In this document: positions 1-7,418 of the stretch, piece by piece
How the letters are laid out: the number at the start of each line of letters is the position of its first letter
Numbering within the stretch: the first letter of the stretch is position 1
Source of the DNA: Suilimivivens aceti
GTDB taxonomy: Bacteria > Bacillota > Clostridia > Lachnospirales > Lachnospiraceae
NCBI RefSeq assembly: GCF_025567405.1
Contig: NZ_JAOQKJ010000013.1
Location: forward strand, 1 to 64,000
Length of the DNA: 64,000 nt
Direction: 5' to 3'
Translations under genes and position numbers: made by a program
The notes under the pieces: generated by a model
The model's input: the letters and a program-made list of their open reading frames with translations, nothing else
The model's database searches: none
What the model was told of the DNA's origin: nothing

Positions 1-2
1 AC

Positions 3-257
3 CAGAACGAGCAAAAGGAGCTTGAAACAAAAATAAGACAGCTTCACGAAACGATGGAAGCCGCCGTACAGACCGCAGCGGACGCTGAAAAGTGGATTGC
101 CCTGATGAAACAGTATGTCAACCCTGTGGCGCTGACCGCCGAACTTCTGAACACTCTAATTGAAAAAATAACCGTCCACGAAGCTGTCAAGGGCGAGGAT
201 GGAAGTCGTGAGCAGGAAGTAGAAATCTACTACCGCTTTATCGGCAAAATCGATTGA
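3..257 (+). CDS. Large serine recombinase, C-terminal fragment (cut by window edge)
   Basis: The open frame enters from outside the window and ends at TGA 255-257. What is visible is a charged coiled segment followed by a C-terminal block with LIEKITVHEA and EIYYRFIGKID, the typical tail (DUF4368-like) of large serine recombinases that excise and integrate conjugative elements of the Tn4451/Tn5397/Tn1549 type. The catalytic N-terminal resolvase domain would lie to the left. Recombinase genes of this class usually sit at the very end of their element, which fits the broken regulator gene that starts about 40 bases downstream. Family assignment rests on the tail only. Confidence 0.75.
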   Translation, partial: QNEQKELETKIRQLHETMEAAVQTAADAEKWIALMKQYVNPVALTAELLNTLIEKITVHEAVKGEDGSREQEVEIYYRFIGKID

Positions 258-299
258 CCTTTCTTTTTTACCCAACAATATCTTTAATTAAGGGAAACG
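258..299. other. Probable element/chromosome junction (att site region)
   Basis: This AT-rich stretch separates the recombinase stop from the point where regulator coding sequence resumes in frame (about 297). An in-frame TAA at 285-287 closes the regulator frame just before the homology starts. The simplest reading is that the element's end lies here and the insertion cut the regulator gene inside its helix-turn-helix. The exact crossover cannot be fixed without the other end of the element. Confidence 0.4.
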
Positions 300-857
300 G
301 GCAACAGTCTGCCTGAGATCACGCTGCTTGGAACTCTCTGTGAAGCATTGGACAGTAATGTTAATGAATTATTGTCCGGAGAAAAAATTGTAGATACGGA
401 GTATTCAAAGAAAGCGGAGGAAAATATGATGAATTTAATTGCAGACAGCAGGAAGAATGGAAAGGCAGAATTTATTTTTGGAATTATCCTGGCAGTTGTA
501 CTGATCGTACTGCTTGGACTTGGTGTACAGAGCTTTGGGGGTGGAAGTGGAGTTAAAATTGGATATTATATCGATGTGCCAAGCCTCTTTTTTCTGGTAC
601 TTGGATGTCTTGCCTTTGGGATGATCGCAGTGGAAAAGACACTGATGGGATTTCTGAGGGTAGCAGAAGCGCTGGTGATCCCGTTTAGTGTCATGGAAAC
701 AATGATTCAGATGCTGTATGTCCTGCATCATGTGAATGAAATTACCAAGCTTGGACCAAATGTGGCTGTCGCACTGTGCTCGACTCTGTATGCATTGATT
801 ATTTATGTGGTCGTAAGACTGATCAGGTTCCGGAAGGAAAGACAAAAGGTATGCTAA
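297..857 (+). pseudogene. XRE-family regulator with membrane domain, 5' end lost
   Basis: Reading in frame from about 297 gives GNSLPEITLLGTLCEAL, then DSNVNELLSGE: the last half of an XRE/Cro helix-turn-helix, which normally follows a recognition helix here missing. Behind it are about four hydrophobic segments (roughly FGIILAVVLIVLLG, PSLFFLVLGCLAFG, a helix near LVIPFSVMETM, and LCSTLYALIIYVVV). The same HTH-plus-membrane layout occurs in the intact gene at 54842-55417. The N-terminal 40-50 residues are replaced by mobile-element DNA. A GGAGG just before ATG 426 could still start a shorter membrane protein without DNA-binding domain. Confidence 0.65.
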
Positions 858-933
858 GATTCACAAAACAGCGTAACAGAAGTGATAACGACTTTGCAAA
901 ACACGAAATGAGAAGCACAGATCTGCTTGATGA

Positions 934-976
934 AAGAACTTCAATGACTTATAATTTTTGTTGAAGTTCTTTTTTG
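934..976 (+). terminator. Rho-independent terminator
   Basis: Perfect 11-bp inverted repeat AAGAACTTCAA (934-944) / TTGAAGTTCTT (961-971) followed by a T run. It ends transcription of the truncated regulator before the CobW-like gene. Confidence 0.8.
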
Positions 977-1042
977 TATAGGAAAGTTGATTCAGGAAGA
1001 TAATTTCTGATCTGTCATACAGAAAGGCAGAAGAGGTGAAGA

Positions 1043-1990
1043 ATGATAACCATAGATTTAATTACGGGCTTTTTGGGATCTGGAAAAACAACCTTTATCA
1101 AAAAATATGCCAGGTACCTGATGGATCAGGGACTGAAGATAGGTATTCTGGAGAATGATTTTGGGGCAGTAAATGTAGACATGCTGCTTTTGCAGGAGCT
1201 TCTGGGAGAGCAGTGTGATCTGGAAATGGTGTCCGGCGGATGTGATAAAGACTGCCATATCAGAAGATTCAAGACTAAGCTGATCGCCATGGGAATGAGC
1301 GGCTATGACAGAGTGATCGTAGAACCGTCCGGCATTTTTGATGTGGATGAATTTTTTGATTCTTTAAGGGAGGATCCACTGGATCAGTGGTATGAGATCG
1401 GAAATGTGATCACGATCGTAGATGCCCTGTTAAATCTGCGGCTTTCCGAGGAGTCAGATTATCTGCTGGCTTCTGAGGTGGCTGATGCAGGAAAGGTTAT
1501 CATAAGCCATGCAGATGAAGCTGATCCGTGGCAGATTGATGGGACAGTACAGCATCTGAATCAGGCGCTTGCGAAGATCAAATGTAAAAGACAGCTGACA
1601 AATGAGGATGTCATTGCTGAAAATATGGAACAGCTTTCTGAAAAGGCACTGGATGCTGTTTTTCACTGCGGCTACCGGCTGGAAAGCTATTGCAAGCTGG
1701 ATGCTGGGGATTACAGGGGATTTGATTCTGTTTACTTTATGAATGCAGAGATTTCAGAGGAAAAGCTGAAGGAAGCGGCCGTGAAGATCCTTTTGGATCC
1801 AGCCTGTGGCAACGTATTCCGTATTAAGGGATTTATCAGGAAAGGCAGTGGATGGCTGCAGCTGAATGCTACACGTAGCGTGGTCGAACTGAGGCCGATC
1901 GGAACCGGACAGGAGGTTCTTATTGTGATCGGTGAAAATCTGAAGGCGGAAGTTATCAGCGATATTTTTGGAGCGAAGCCTGCTGTATAG
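1043..1990 (+). CDS. CobW/COG0523-family GTP-binding metallochaperone-like protein
   Basis: 315 residues; start ATG 1043 follows GAGGTGAAG. The N-terminal G domain has the P-loop GFLGSGKTTF (residues about 8-17), ENDFGAVNVD, and EPSGIFDVDEF as switch/Walker B region; SHADEAD takes the place of the NKxD specificity motif. The usual metal-binding CxCC of COG0523 GTPases appears altered as GGCDKDC near residue 72. The C-terminal half ends with the CobW C-terminal pattern FRIKGFIRKGSGWLQL. Members hand metal ions (zinc, cobalt, nickel) to client enzymes; the client is not evident here. It is followed after 21 bases by an AEC transporter, so both may be cotranscribed. Confidence 0.8.
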   Translation: MITIDLITGFLGSGKTTFIKKYARYLMDQGLKIGILENDFGAVNVDMLLLQELLGEQCDLEMVSGGCDKDCHIRRFKTKLIAMGMSGYDRVIVEPSGIFDVDEFFDSLREDPLDQWYEIGNVITIVDALLNLRLSEESDYLLASEVADAGKVIISHADEADPWQIDGTVQHLNQALAKIKCKRQLTNEDVIAENMEQLSEKALDAVFHCGYRLESYCKLDAGDYRGFDSVYFMNAEISEEKLKEAAVKILLDPACGNVFRIKGFIRKGSGWLQLNATRSVVELRPIGTGQEVLIVIGENLKAEVISDIFGAKPAV

Positions 1991-2011
1991 GAAAAAGAAA
2001 GGAAAATACAG

Positions 2012-2944
2012 ATGATTAAGATATTAGAGGCACTTCTGCCGGTTCTGCTGATGATGGGACTTGGTGCCTTCTGCAAGGCCAGAGGCTGGCTGAAGCAGGA
2101 AAGTATAAATGGATTGAAATTTCTTGCCACAAAGATTATTCTGCCGGTAGCGATTTTTCATGCACTGTCTACGGCAGATTATAGCAGCAGTATTTTTAAA
2201 ATTGTACTGATCATGTTCTGCATGCTGCTTATCTCCTTTGGGGCAGGTTTTCTGGTAAAGGGGTTTGTAAAGCCGCCATACCGAAAGTATGTACCGTTTC
2301 TGGTCAGCGTGTATGAGGGCGGCATGATGGCATATCCGCTGTATACGAATCTGTGCGGTACAGAGAATCTGTCACAGATTGCAGTACTGGATATTGCAGG
2401 ACTGTTGTTCGGGTTCAGCGTTTATATGAGTCTGCTCCGGGCAGTAGATGGCTCTGAAAAGATGGGAGTGCGTGACATATGTCTGGACGCTGTGAAGAAT
2501 CCGGCATTCATTGCTACCGTACTTGGTATTTTGTGTGGGCTTACCGGCATAGTCAGAGGACTTCTGGAGAGCAGTGCCGGAGACCTGTACCTGATATGTG
2601 AGTCCATGATTACCAGTCCTCTGTCAGCCATCATCCTCCTGATTGTAGGATATGAGCTGAAACCGGACAGGGCACTTATGATCCCATGTCTGAAAACACT
2701 GCTGCTGCGTATGGCTGTGCAGGCGGTGATGATACTTGGAGTTCTGGCTGCAGTACACCGGTTTGCAGGAAGAAATCAGCTTCTTGATCTGGCAGTTCTG
2801 ATCTATATGTCAGCACCAGCGACATTCAGTCTGCAGACTTTTGTGAAAACGGAGGAAGGGTCTACTTATATTGCAACGACCAATTCTCTGTACTGTTTTA
2901 TCAGCATTGCTGTTTATGCCATAGCGGCATTTTTTGTGAGATAA
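2012..2944 (+). CDS. AEC-family (auxin efflux carrier-like) transporter
   Basis: 310 residues, nearly all hydrophobic, with about ten membrane segments; RBS AAAGGAAAAT before ATG 2012. The N-terminal LLPVLLMMGLGAFCKARGWL and LATKIILPVAIFHALS match the start of AEC permeases, and the internal NPAFIATVLGILCGL marks the start of the second five-helix half. These carriers export or import small organic acids; substrate cannot be told from sequence. It follows the GTPase with 21 bases between, and an azlC/azlD remnant lies immediately downstream. Confidence 0.8.
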   Translation: MIKILEALLPVLLMMGLGAFCKARGWLKQESINGLKFLATKIILPVAIFHALSTADYSSSIFKIVLIMFCMLLISFGAGFLVKGFVKPPYRKYVPFLVSVYEGGMMAYPLYTNLCGTENLSQIAVLDIAGLLFGFSVYMSLLRAVDGSEKMGVRDICLDAVKNPAFIATVLGILCGLTGIVRGLLESSAGDLYLICESMITSPLSAIILLIVGYELKPDRALMIPCLKTLLLRMAVQAVMILGVLAAVHRFAGRNQLLDLAVLIYMSAPATFSLQTFVKTEEGSTYIATTNSLYCFISIAVYAIAAFFVR

Positions 2945-2983
2945 ACACAGGATGTGATTACCTGTGAGAGGGGTTAACTGACA

Positions 2984-3130
2984 GTGAAAAAGAAAGCACT
3001 GAAGGCAGCTTTTCCTTATACGCTGCCTATTTGTATCGGATTTTTATTCCTGGGGATATCCTATGGATTTCTGAGTATTGCAGGCGGCACCATTCTTTAT
3101 ATGGTACTGGTGCAGACTGTTTTTCAATGA
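2984..3130 (+). pseudogene. Collapsed azlC-azlD remnant (48-residue fusion ORF)
   Basis: GTG 2984 to TGA 3128-3130 reads MKKKALKAAFPYTLPICIG and on to FLGISYGF, the conserved N-terminus of the AzlC branched-chain amino acid exporter, then switches to SIAGGTILYMVLVQTVF, which resembles the final helix of its partner AzlD. The two genes are normally adjacent (about 230 plus 105 codons), so a deletion seems to have removed nearly everything between and fused the two ends in frame. The GAGAGGGG upstream could still serve as an RBS. No transport function is expected. Confidence 0.55.
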
Positions 3131-3146
3131 AAAGGAGAAGCTTTAT

Positions 3147-3689
3147 ATGAGTACAATGAACACATATACGGGGAAACAGTTTGATCCAATGCTAATGACA
3201 GAGGAGGATGTAAGTCTCCGGGACATTGCCCATGCCTTAAGCCTGCTTTGCCGGGGCGGCGGACAGGTGACCTACTTCTATTCGGTAGGACAGCACAGTG
3301 TGAACTGTGCCAGGGAAGCCAGGGCACGTGGATGGTCAGATAGACTGGTGCTTGCCTGCCTTCTGCATGATGCCAGTGAGGCTTATCTTTCTGATATTAT
3401 CAGGCCGGTGAAGGAGCATCTGCAGGGATATCGTGAGATTGAATCGCAGATCATGCAGGTGATTTTTGAAAAATTTGGTCTTGGTGATCTGACAGCAGAA
3501 GAGAACCGGTGCTGGAAGCAGATTGATAATGAAATACTCAGTAACGAGATGCCGGCTATGCTAAATGGAAGGATGCCCATAGAAAAGGTAAAAATCTATT
3601 CAGAGCCAGATCTTGCAGAGCATCCGTTTCGGAAAGTAGAGGAGGAATTTTACTCCATGGCAGAAGAATTGCTTTCTCTCAGGGAATAG
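3147..3689 (+). CDS. HD-domain phosphohydrolase (YfbR-like)
   Basis: 180 residues from ATG 3147, preferred to an upstream in-frame start at 3078 because AAAAGGAG sits ten bases before it and the protein then begins at the family-typical MNTYTGKQFDPM. HD metal ligands are visible: H in SVGQHSVN, HD in LLHDASEAY, and D in the IDNEILS helix. Related HD proteins are nucleotide or deoxynucleoside monophosphate phosphohydrolases. The substrate is inferred only at family level. The gene overlaps no neighbour and follows the azl remnant, whose stop overlaps its RBS. Confidence 0.75.
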   Translation: MSTMNTYTGKQFDPMLMTEEDVSLRDIAHALSLLCRGGGQVTYFYSVGQHSVNCAREARARGWSDRLVLACLLHDASEAYLSDIIRPVKEHLQGYREIESQIMQVIFEKFGLGDLTAEENRCWKQIDNEILSNEMPAMLNGRMPIEKVKIYSEPDLAEHPFRKVEEEFYSMAEELLSLRE

Positions 3690-3746
3690 AAAATGAAATT
3701 CTGATCCATAATATCATTGTAAAAACAGGTGAAGGAGTGGAATGCA

Positions 3747-4205
3747 ATGATATTAAAGGAAAAAGAAAGAACAGCGATCGAAGATCTGCAGACACAGGAA
3801 AAAAGCTGTGTGGAAAAGTATGGAAAGTATGCAAAGGAAGCCAAAGACCCGGAGCTGAAGAATCTCTTTTCCAGACTACAGAAGGAGGAGCAGAAGCATT
3901 ATGATTCCCTTTCGCAGGTACTGAATGGCAGTGTACCGGACTGTGACTGCAATGACAGTCAGGGAAGGGATTACACACCCAAGGCGGCATATTCATCCAT
4001 GAGCAGCAATGCTGACAAAGAGCATGATGCATTTCTGGCTACTGACTGTATTGGCACGGAGAAGCTGGTATCTGGAGAATATAATACAGATGTATTTGTC
4101 TTTGGAGAGAGCAAGATCCGAAAACTGCTGGCCGATATCCAGATCGAAGAGCAGAATCATGCGGAGATGCTGTTCAAATACAAGATGGCAAATGGAATGG
4201 CATAA
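3747..4205 (+). CDS. Spore coat protein, CotF/ferritin-like family
   Basis: 152 residues from ATG 3747 (GAAGGAGTGG upstream; an in-frame GTG at 3729 has no RBS). It is helical with two E-x-x-H repeats, LQKEEQKHYDSL near residue 50 and IQIEEQNHAEML near residue 137, the hallmark of the ferritin-like fold used by CotF-type coat proteins. The middle holds a short Cys-rich piece (DCDCND). It suggests the host forms spores or derives from spore formers. Alternative: a rubrerythrin-like four-helix protein without rubredoxin domain. Confidence 0.7.
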   Translation: MILKEKERTAIEDLQTQEKSCVEKYGKYAKEAKDPELKNLFSRLQKEEQKHYDSLSQVLNGSVPDCDCNDSQGRDYTPKAAYSSMSSNADKEHDAFLATDCIGTEKLVSGEYNTDVFVFGESKIRKLLADIQIEEQNHAEMLFKYKMANGMA

Positions 4206-4232
4206 AGAGAAAAACACTTCTGCAAAAAGAAG

Positions 4233-4277
4233 AGGGCTGTCAGATGGGTAAATTTACCTGGACGACAGCCCTGTTTT
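4233..4277 (+). terminator. Rho-independent terminator
   Basis: AGGGCTGTC... inverted repeat: arms 4233-4241 and 4264-4272 pair perfectly over nine bases, followed by GTTTTA. It closes the spore coat gene. Confidence 0.7.
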
Positions 4278-4359
4278 ATACCTGCTTTTACGTCATTTCT
4301 TCCGGTTTTTGTTCCTAATTTATTGTTGGTTTGATGATAAGATTGTTATTATATTACGG

Positions 4360-4388
4360 TTTACAGGCTGAAACATGTCTGATATAAT
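4360..4388 (+). promoter_or_regulatory. Sigma-A promoter of small toxin mRNA (locus A)
   Basis: TTTACA (4360-4365), exactly 17 bases, TATAAT (4383-4388). The start would be near 4395, giving an 80-base leader before the toxin ORF. Confidence 0.75.
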
Positions 4389-4422
4389 GCTAATTAAGGA
4401 AAGTCAGAGAGCAAAGGTGGCA

Positions 4423-4469
4423 CCCTCTAATATGGAGGGGCTAATCCCTCCAGACGAAAGAAAGGAGGG
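4423..4469 (+). promoter_or_regulatory. Self-complementary leader sequestering the toxin RBS (locus A)
   Basis: Four short segments alternate in complementarity: CCCTC (4423-4427), GGAGGGG (4434-4440), CCCTCC (4446-4451) and the Shine-Dalgarno GGAGGG (4464-4469). Segment 3 can pair with the RBS, or with segment 2, leaving the RBS free, so mutually exclusive hairpins are possible. This is visible in the bases; the switching is inferred. Confidence 0.5.
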
Positions 4470-4477
4470 CGATGCCA

Positions 4478-4567
4478 ATGGTTACATATTCAGAGCTTAT
4501 AGAGTTCAGTATGTTCATTGTTACCCTTATTGGATTGTGTTATGCAATCTTCAAAGGTAGAAAATAG
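4478..4567 (+). CDS. Putative holin-like small membrane toxin (locus A)
   Basis: 29 residues, starting MVTYSELIEF, one membrane helix (FSMFIVTLIGLCYAIF) and a basic tail FKGRK. ATG 4478 is eight bases from GGAGGG; an in-frame ATG at 4472 is too close to it. Size, helix and basic end match the Firmicutes Hol_Tox/TxpA-like peptides of type I toxin-antitoxin systems. The gene has its own promoter, a structured leader and a terminator shared with an opposing transcript (see the ncRNA at 4560-4647). Confidence 0.65.
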   Translation: MVTYSELIEFSMFIVTLIGLCYAIFKGRK

Positions 4568-4647
4568 CCGCCAACTACTCGCACTAGTTGACGGCTTGGT
4601 ATAAAAGCTAAACTATAGAGGGTAGACCGCTTCTCTGGCTTTTCCTC
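4560..4647 (-). ncRNA. Predicted antisense RNA antitoxin (locus A)
   Basis: A minus-strand promoter is visible as TTGCTT (complement of 4677-4682), 17 bases, TATCCT (complement of 4654-4659), giving a start near 4647 and an RNA of about 90 bases running into the shared hairpin and the 3' end of the toxin gene. Its first about 34 bases (4648 back to 4615) resemble bases 4397-4430 of the toxin mRNA, in the same RNA sense: AGGAAA, CAGAG, GGT and ACCCTCTA are shared. It holds no ORF. Existence is inferred from promoter, hairpin and the same layout at two other loci. Confidence 0.5.
4566..4596. terminator. Bidirectional hairpin between toxin mRNA and antisense RNA (locus A)
   Basis: AGCCGCCAACTA (4566-4577) pairs with TAGTTGACGGCT (4585-4596) with one mismatch. 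On the minus strand it is followed by ATTTT; on the plus strand the U tract is weak (TTGG), so its strength there is uncertain. Confidence 0.5.
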
Positions 4648-4715
4648 TACTCAAGGATAGCATATAAATCAGCAAAAAGCAAGAATAGTTCAGCCTGTTC
4701 TGATACCATCCGGCT

Positions 4716-6266
4716 TTAAATCAGCTTTACATAAACAGCGGTTCCACCGTCTACAGAAACACCACCTTTTTCAAGGACAGCATTGCCGCCAACCGTAGTC
4801 AGGATCTCGCCGGCAGTGTCAGGAACAAAGGCAGGCTTCCCGGCAGGATTGATGACCACAAGGATGGTTTCTTCCTCGCAGCTTCTCTGGTAAACCATAG
4901 GATAGTCATCCTTCAGGAATGTAACGGCAGCTTTGCTCTGCAGTGCAGGATGCGCCATACGAAGAGCAATCAGATGTTTTACGGTACTGCGGAGGGAAGA
5001 GGTGTCGTTCATCTGGCTTTCCGCATCCGGACGATCTTTGCTTTCATCCTGCTTAATATAAAGCTTTTCTGCTGCGGCAGTGGAGAAACCGGCATTGGTC
5101 ATCTTATTCCACTGCATGGGGGAACGGGAACCGGTACGCTCATAGCCGCCTTCAACAGAAGTCAGCCCTTCCACATAACGCATACCGATCTCATCACCAT
5201 AGTAAATAAAAGGTGCGCCCGGCATGGAAAGGAGGAACGCAAAGGCAACCTTCATTTCTTCCGGCTCCAGCCGTCTTGCCATTCTATCCATATCATGATT
5301 ACCGGAAGGAATACAGATCAGTCCTTTTCCATTTGTCTTTTCATAGTTACCCTGATAGGTTTTAATAAACTCTTTGGCACTGCCAAGTCCCCTTCTTGAA
5401 AAATAAGGCTCCTCACAGCGGAAAAGATCATTGTAATGGGAAGGACCAAAGTGAAGCAGAAAGTCCATGTGGAAGCCGCCGATCAGGCTCTTGTCAGGTT
5501 CGCCCCATTCGCTGACCATGGCAGCCATAGGAAATTCTTCATTTAAAAAGGTACGGATATCCTGCCAGAGTGCAATCGTACCCTTGCCGTCTTCATCATT
5601 TTTGACAAGGGAGCCGGCCATATCCACACGGAAGCCGTCACAGCCCATGGAAAGCCAGAAACGCATGATATTTTTCAGCTCTTCCCGGGTGGAAAGAGGA
5701 CCCTCATCATTCATGGACTGCTGCCATTTTTTATCCGGATCCGGCTTGTAGAAGCCGTAGTTCAGGGCAGGCTGATGGGAGAAGAAGTTGACGATACAGG
5801 AACCGTCACGGGGAGAGATGCCACGGATACAGCCCATATTGTCAGGGGATTCCCAGACGCTGTCTGTCCATACATAGCGGTCTGTATAGGCATTCTTTTC
5901 TGCCTTCATGGATTCCTGAAACCATTTGCAGGTAACAGCAGTATGACCAGGAACCAGATCCAGGATCACATGCATATCGCGCTTATGGGCCTCGGCAAAC
6001 AGATTTGCCAGATCTTCATTGGTACCATAACGGGGTGCTACGGTATAATAATCCTCTACATCATAACCGGCATCGCCAAAAGGGGACTGGAAGCAGGGAT
6101 TCAGCCAGAGAGCTGTGCATCCAAGTTCTTTGATATAATCCAGCTTACTGATGATACCGTTGATATCACCGATACCGTCGGCATTGGTATCGCAGAAAGA
6201 CTGGGGATAGATTTCATAAAAAACAGCATTGTCAAGCCATGCGGGCTGTTTTACAGTTGTGCTCAT
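4716..6266 (-). CDS. GH13 alpha-amylase-family glycoside hydrolase
   Basis: 516 residues from ATG at 6266, chosen because AAGGAGGAAT lies just before it; a longer frame reaching 6386 has no RBS. The (beta/alpha)8 barrel motifs are in order: DLVPGHT near residue 103, GFRVDMAG with nucleophile D215, VSEWGEP with acid/base E253, and SGNHDMDR with transition-state D325. No signal peptide, so it works in the cytosol on imported oligosaccharides, most like oligo-1,6- or alpha-glucosidases. It is divergent from an AraC regulator that probably controls it. Confidence 0.85.
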   Translation of the reverse strand: MSTTVKQPAWLDNAVFYEIYPQSFCDTNADGIGDINGIISKLDYIKELGCTALWLNPCFQSPFGDAGYDVEDYYTVAPRYGTNEDLANLFAEAHKRDMHVILDLVPGHTAVTCKWFQESMKAEKNAYTDRYVWTDSVWESPDNMGCIRGISPRDGSCIVNFFSHQPALNYGFYKPDPDKKWQQSMNDEGPLSTREELKNIMRFWLSMGCDGFRVDMAGSLVKNDEDGKGTIALWQDIRTFLNEEFPMAAMVSEWGEPDKSLIGGFHMDFLLHFGPSHYNDLFRCEEPYFSRRGLGSAKEFIKTYQGNYEKTNGKGLICIPSGNHDMDRMARRLEPEEMKVAFAFLLSMPGAPFIYYGDEIGMRYVEGLTSVEGGYERTGSRSPMQWNKMTNAGFSTAAAEKLYIKQDESKDRPDAESQMNDTSSLRSTVKHLIALRMAHPALQSKAAVTFLKDDYPMVYQRSCEEETILVVINPAGKPAFVPDTAGEILTTVGGNAVLEKGGVSVDGGTAVYVKLI

Positions 6267-6491
6267 GAGAGATTCCTCCTTAAAAATAGTGTTTCCGTTT
6301 TTGCAGAAATGTGTTTTGACCGAAGATGAAAAAGAAGTTGTTTCTTTTTCCTTATAACGATACAATACTATTAGAAAAGGAATCATTCAACTGAAATTCT
6401 ATGAAAAACTGGTATGATTCTACTGCGGATATCCAAAAGAAGATTCCATCACATTGTAGAACAAACAAAAGCAGGATGACAGAAAGCAGCT

Positions 6492-7382
6492 ATGGAAAAA
6501 GAGAAGAGAGTACACAGTTCAATATTGATCCCCTACAGTTATTACTCCGGCCGGATCCCTGATTACTTCCCCTTTGTGCCCCTGCACTGGCACAGGGAAT
6601 GGGAGCTGAATGTGATCACAGAAGGAAATGGTGTGGTACGTCTTGGGGAAAAGGAAACAGAGGCAAAGGCTGGTGATATCGTGCTGATCCAGCCAGAATT
6701 GTTGCATGCCATTACCACTGATGACAGACTGTTCTATGACACCGTGGTGTTTAGTAGTGATATGTTCGGAAACGGGGAGGACCGGAGTTACCGGAAGATG
6801 GTGCATCCTCTTTGCCTTGGCAGGGCCTGCCTGCAGATCGCTGAGGAGAAAAATGTGTGTTACAAGGAAATCAGAGAATGTGCAGATACTGTGATCTGCT
6901 GCGCAAGAGAGAATAGTGCGGAGGCAGATCTTTTGATGAAAGGAGAACTTCTGCGGCTTTTATGGTTCTTTTATGAAGGTGACCTGGTGTCCGGAAACAG
7001 GGAGCCTGTGCAGAACGTGGAGATCAAGGCGGCCATTGATTATATGTCGATCCACTATGCTGAAAATATTACCATTGCAGATCTGGCAGGGCAGGTGAAT
7101 TTAAGCCAGAGCTACTTTATGCAGAAATTCCGGGAGATGGCCGGAATGGGAGCGGCAGAGTACCTGAACAGACTGCGGATCCAAAAGGCCTGCGAAGAGA
7201 TTCTTTCCGGAAGCAGCATCTCCGGGGCAGCTTTCGACTGTGGATTCCGGAACCTTTCCAATTTCAACAGACAGTTCCGCATGATGGTAGGGTGTACCCC
7301 GAGGGAATACAGGGGAAGAAACCAATGCCCGCCTGCAGAAATTGCAGGAAGAGGTATCTTTCAAGCAGGGGATATGCTATGA
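6492..7382 (+). CDS. AraC-family transcriptional regulator with cupin sensor
   Basis: 296 residues. The N-terminal half is a cupin-type sensor (PLHWHREWELN near residue 28 and GDIVLIQPELLHA near residue 60). The C-terminal 100 residues hold two helix-turn-helix units: TIADLAGQVNLSQSYFMQKF and, after it, ISGAAFDCGFRNLSNFNRQF, ending in the canonical GCTPREYR. The divergent position relative to the GH13 gene, 225 bases away, points to sugar-responsive control of that enzyme. The RBS (AGAAAGCAGCT) is weak. Confidence 0.85.
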   Translation: MEKEKRVHSSILIPYSYYSGRIPDYFPFVPLHWHREWELNVITEGNGVVRLGEKETEAKAGDIVLIQPELLHAITTDDRLFYDTVVFSSDMFGNGEDRSYRKMVHPLCLGRACLQIAEEKNVCYKEIRECADTVICCARENSAEADLLMKGELLRLLWFFYEGDLVSGNREPVQNVEIKAAIDYMSIHYAENITIADLAGQVNLSQSYFMQKFREMAGMGAAEYLNRLRIQKACEEILSGSSISGAAFDCGFRNLSNFNRQFRMMVGCTPREYRGRNQCPPAEIAGRGIFQAGDML

Positions 7383-7418
7383 TAGGAAAGACAGGTAACT
7401 GGATGAGGAGGAATGAAT

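Noticed and set aside
776..964. 62-residue ORF overlapping the regulator remnant
   Set aside because: No RBS, runs through the terminator stem and overlaps a convincing frame.
4375..4560. 61-residue ORF over toxin locus A
   Set aside because: It starts at the -10 region and is a shadow of the toxin frame.
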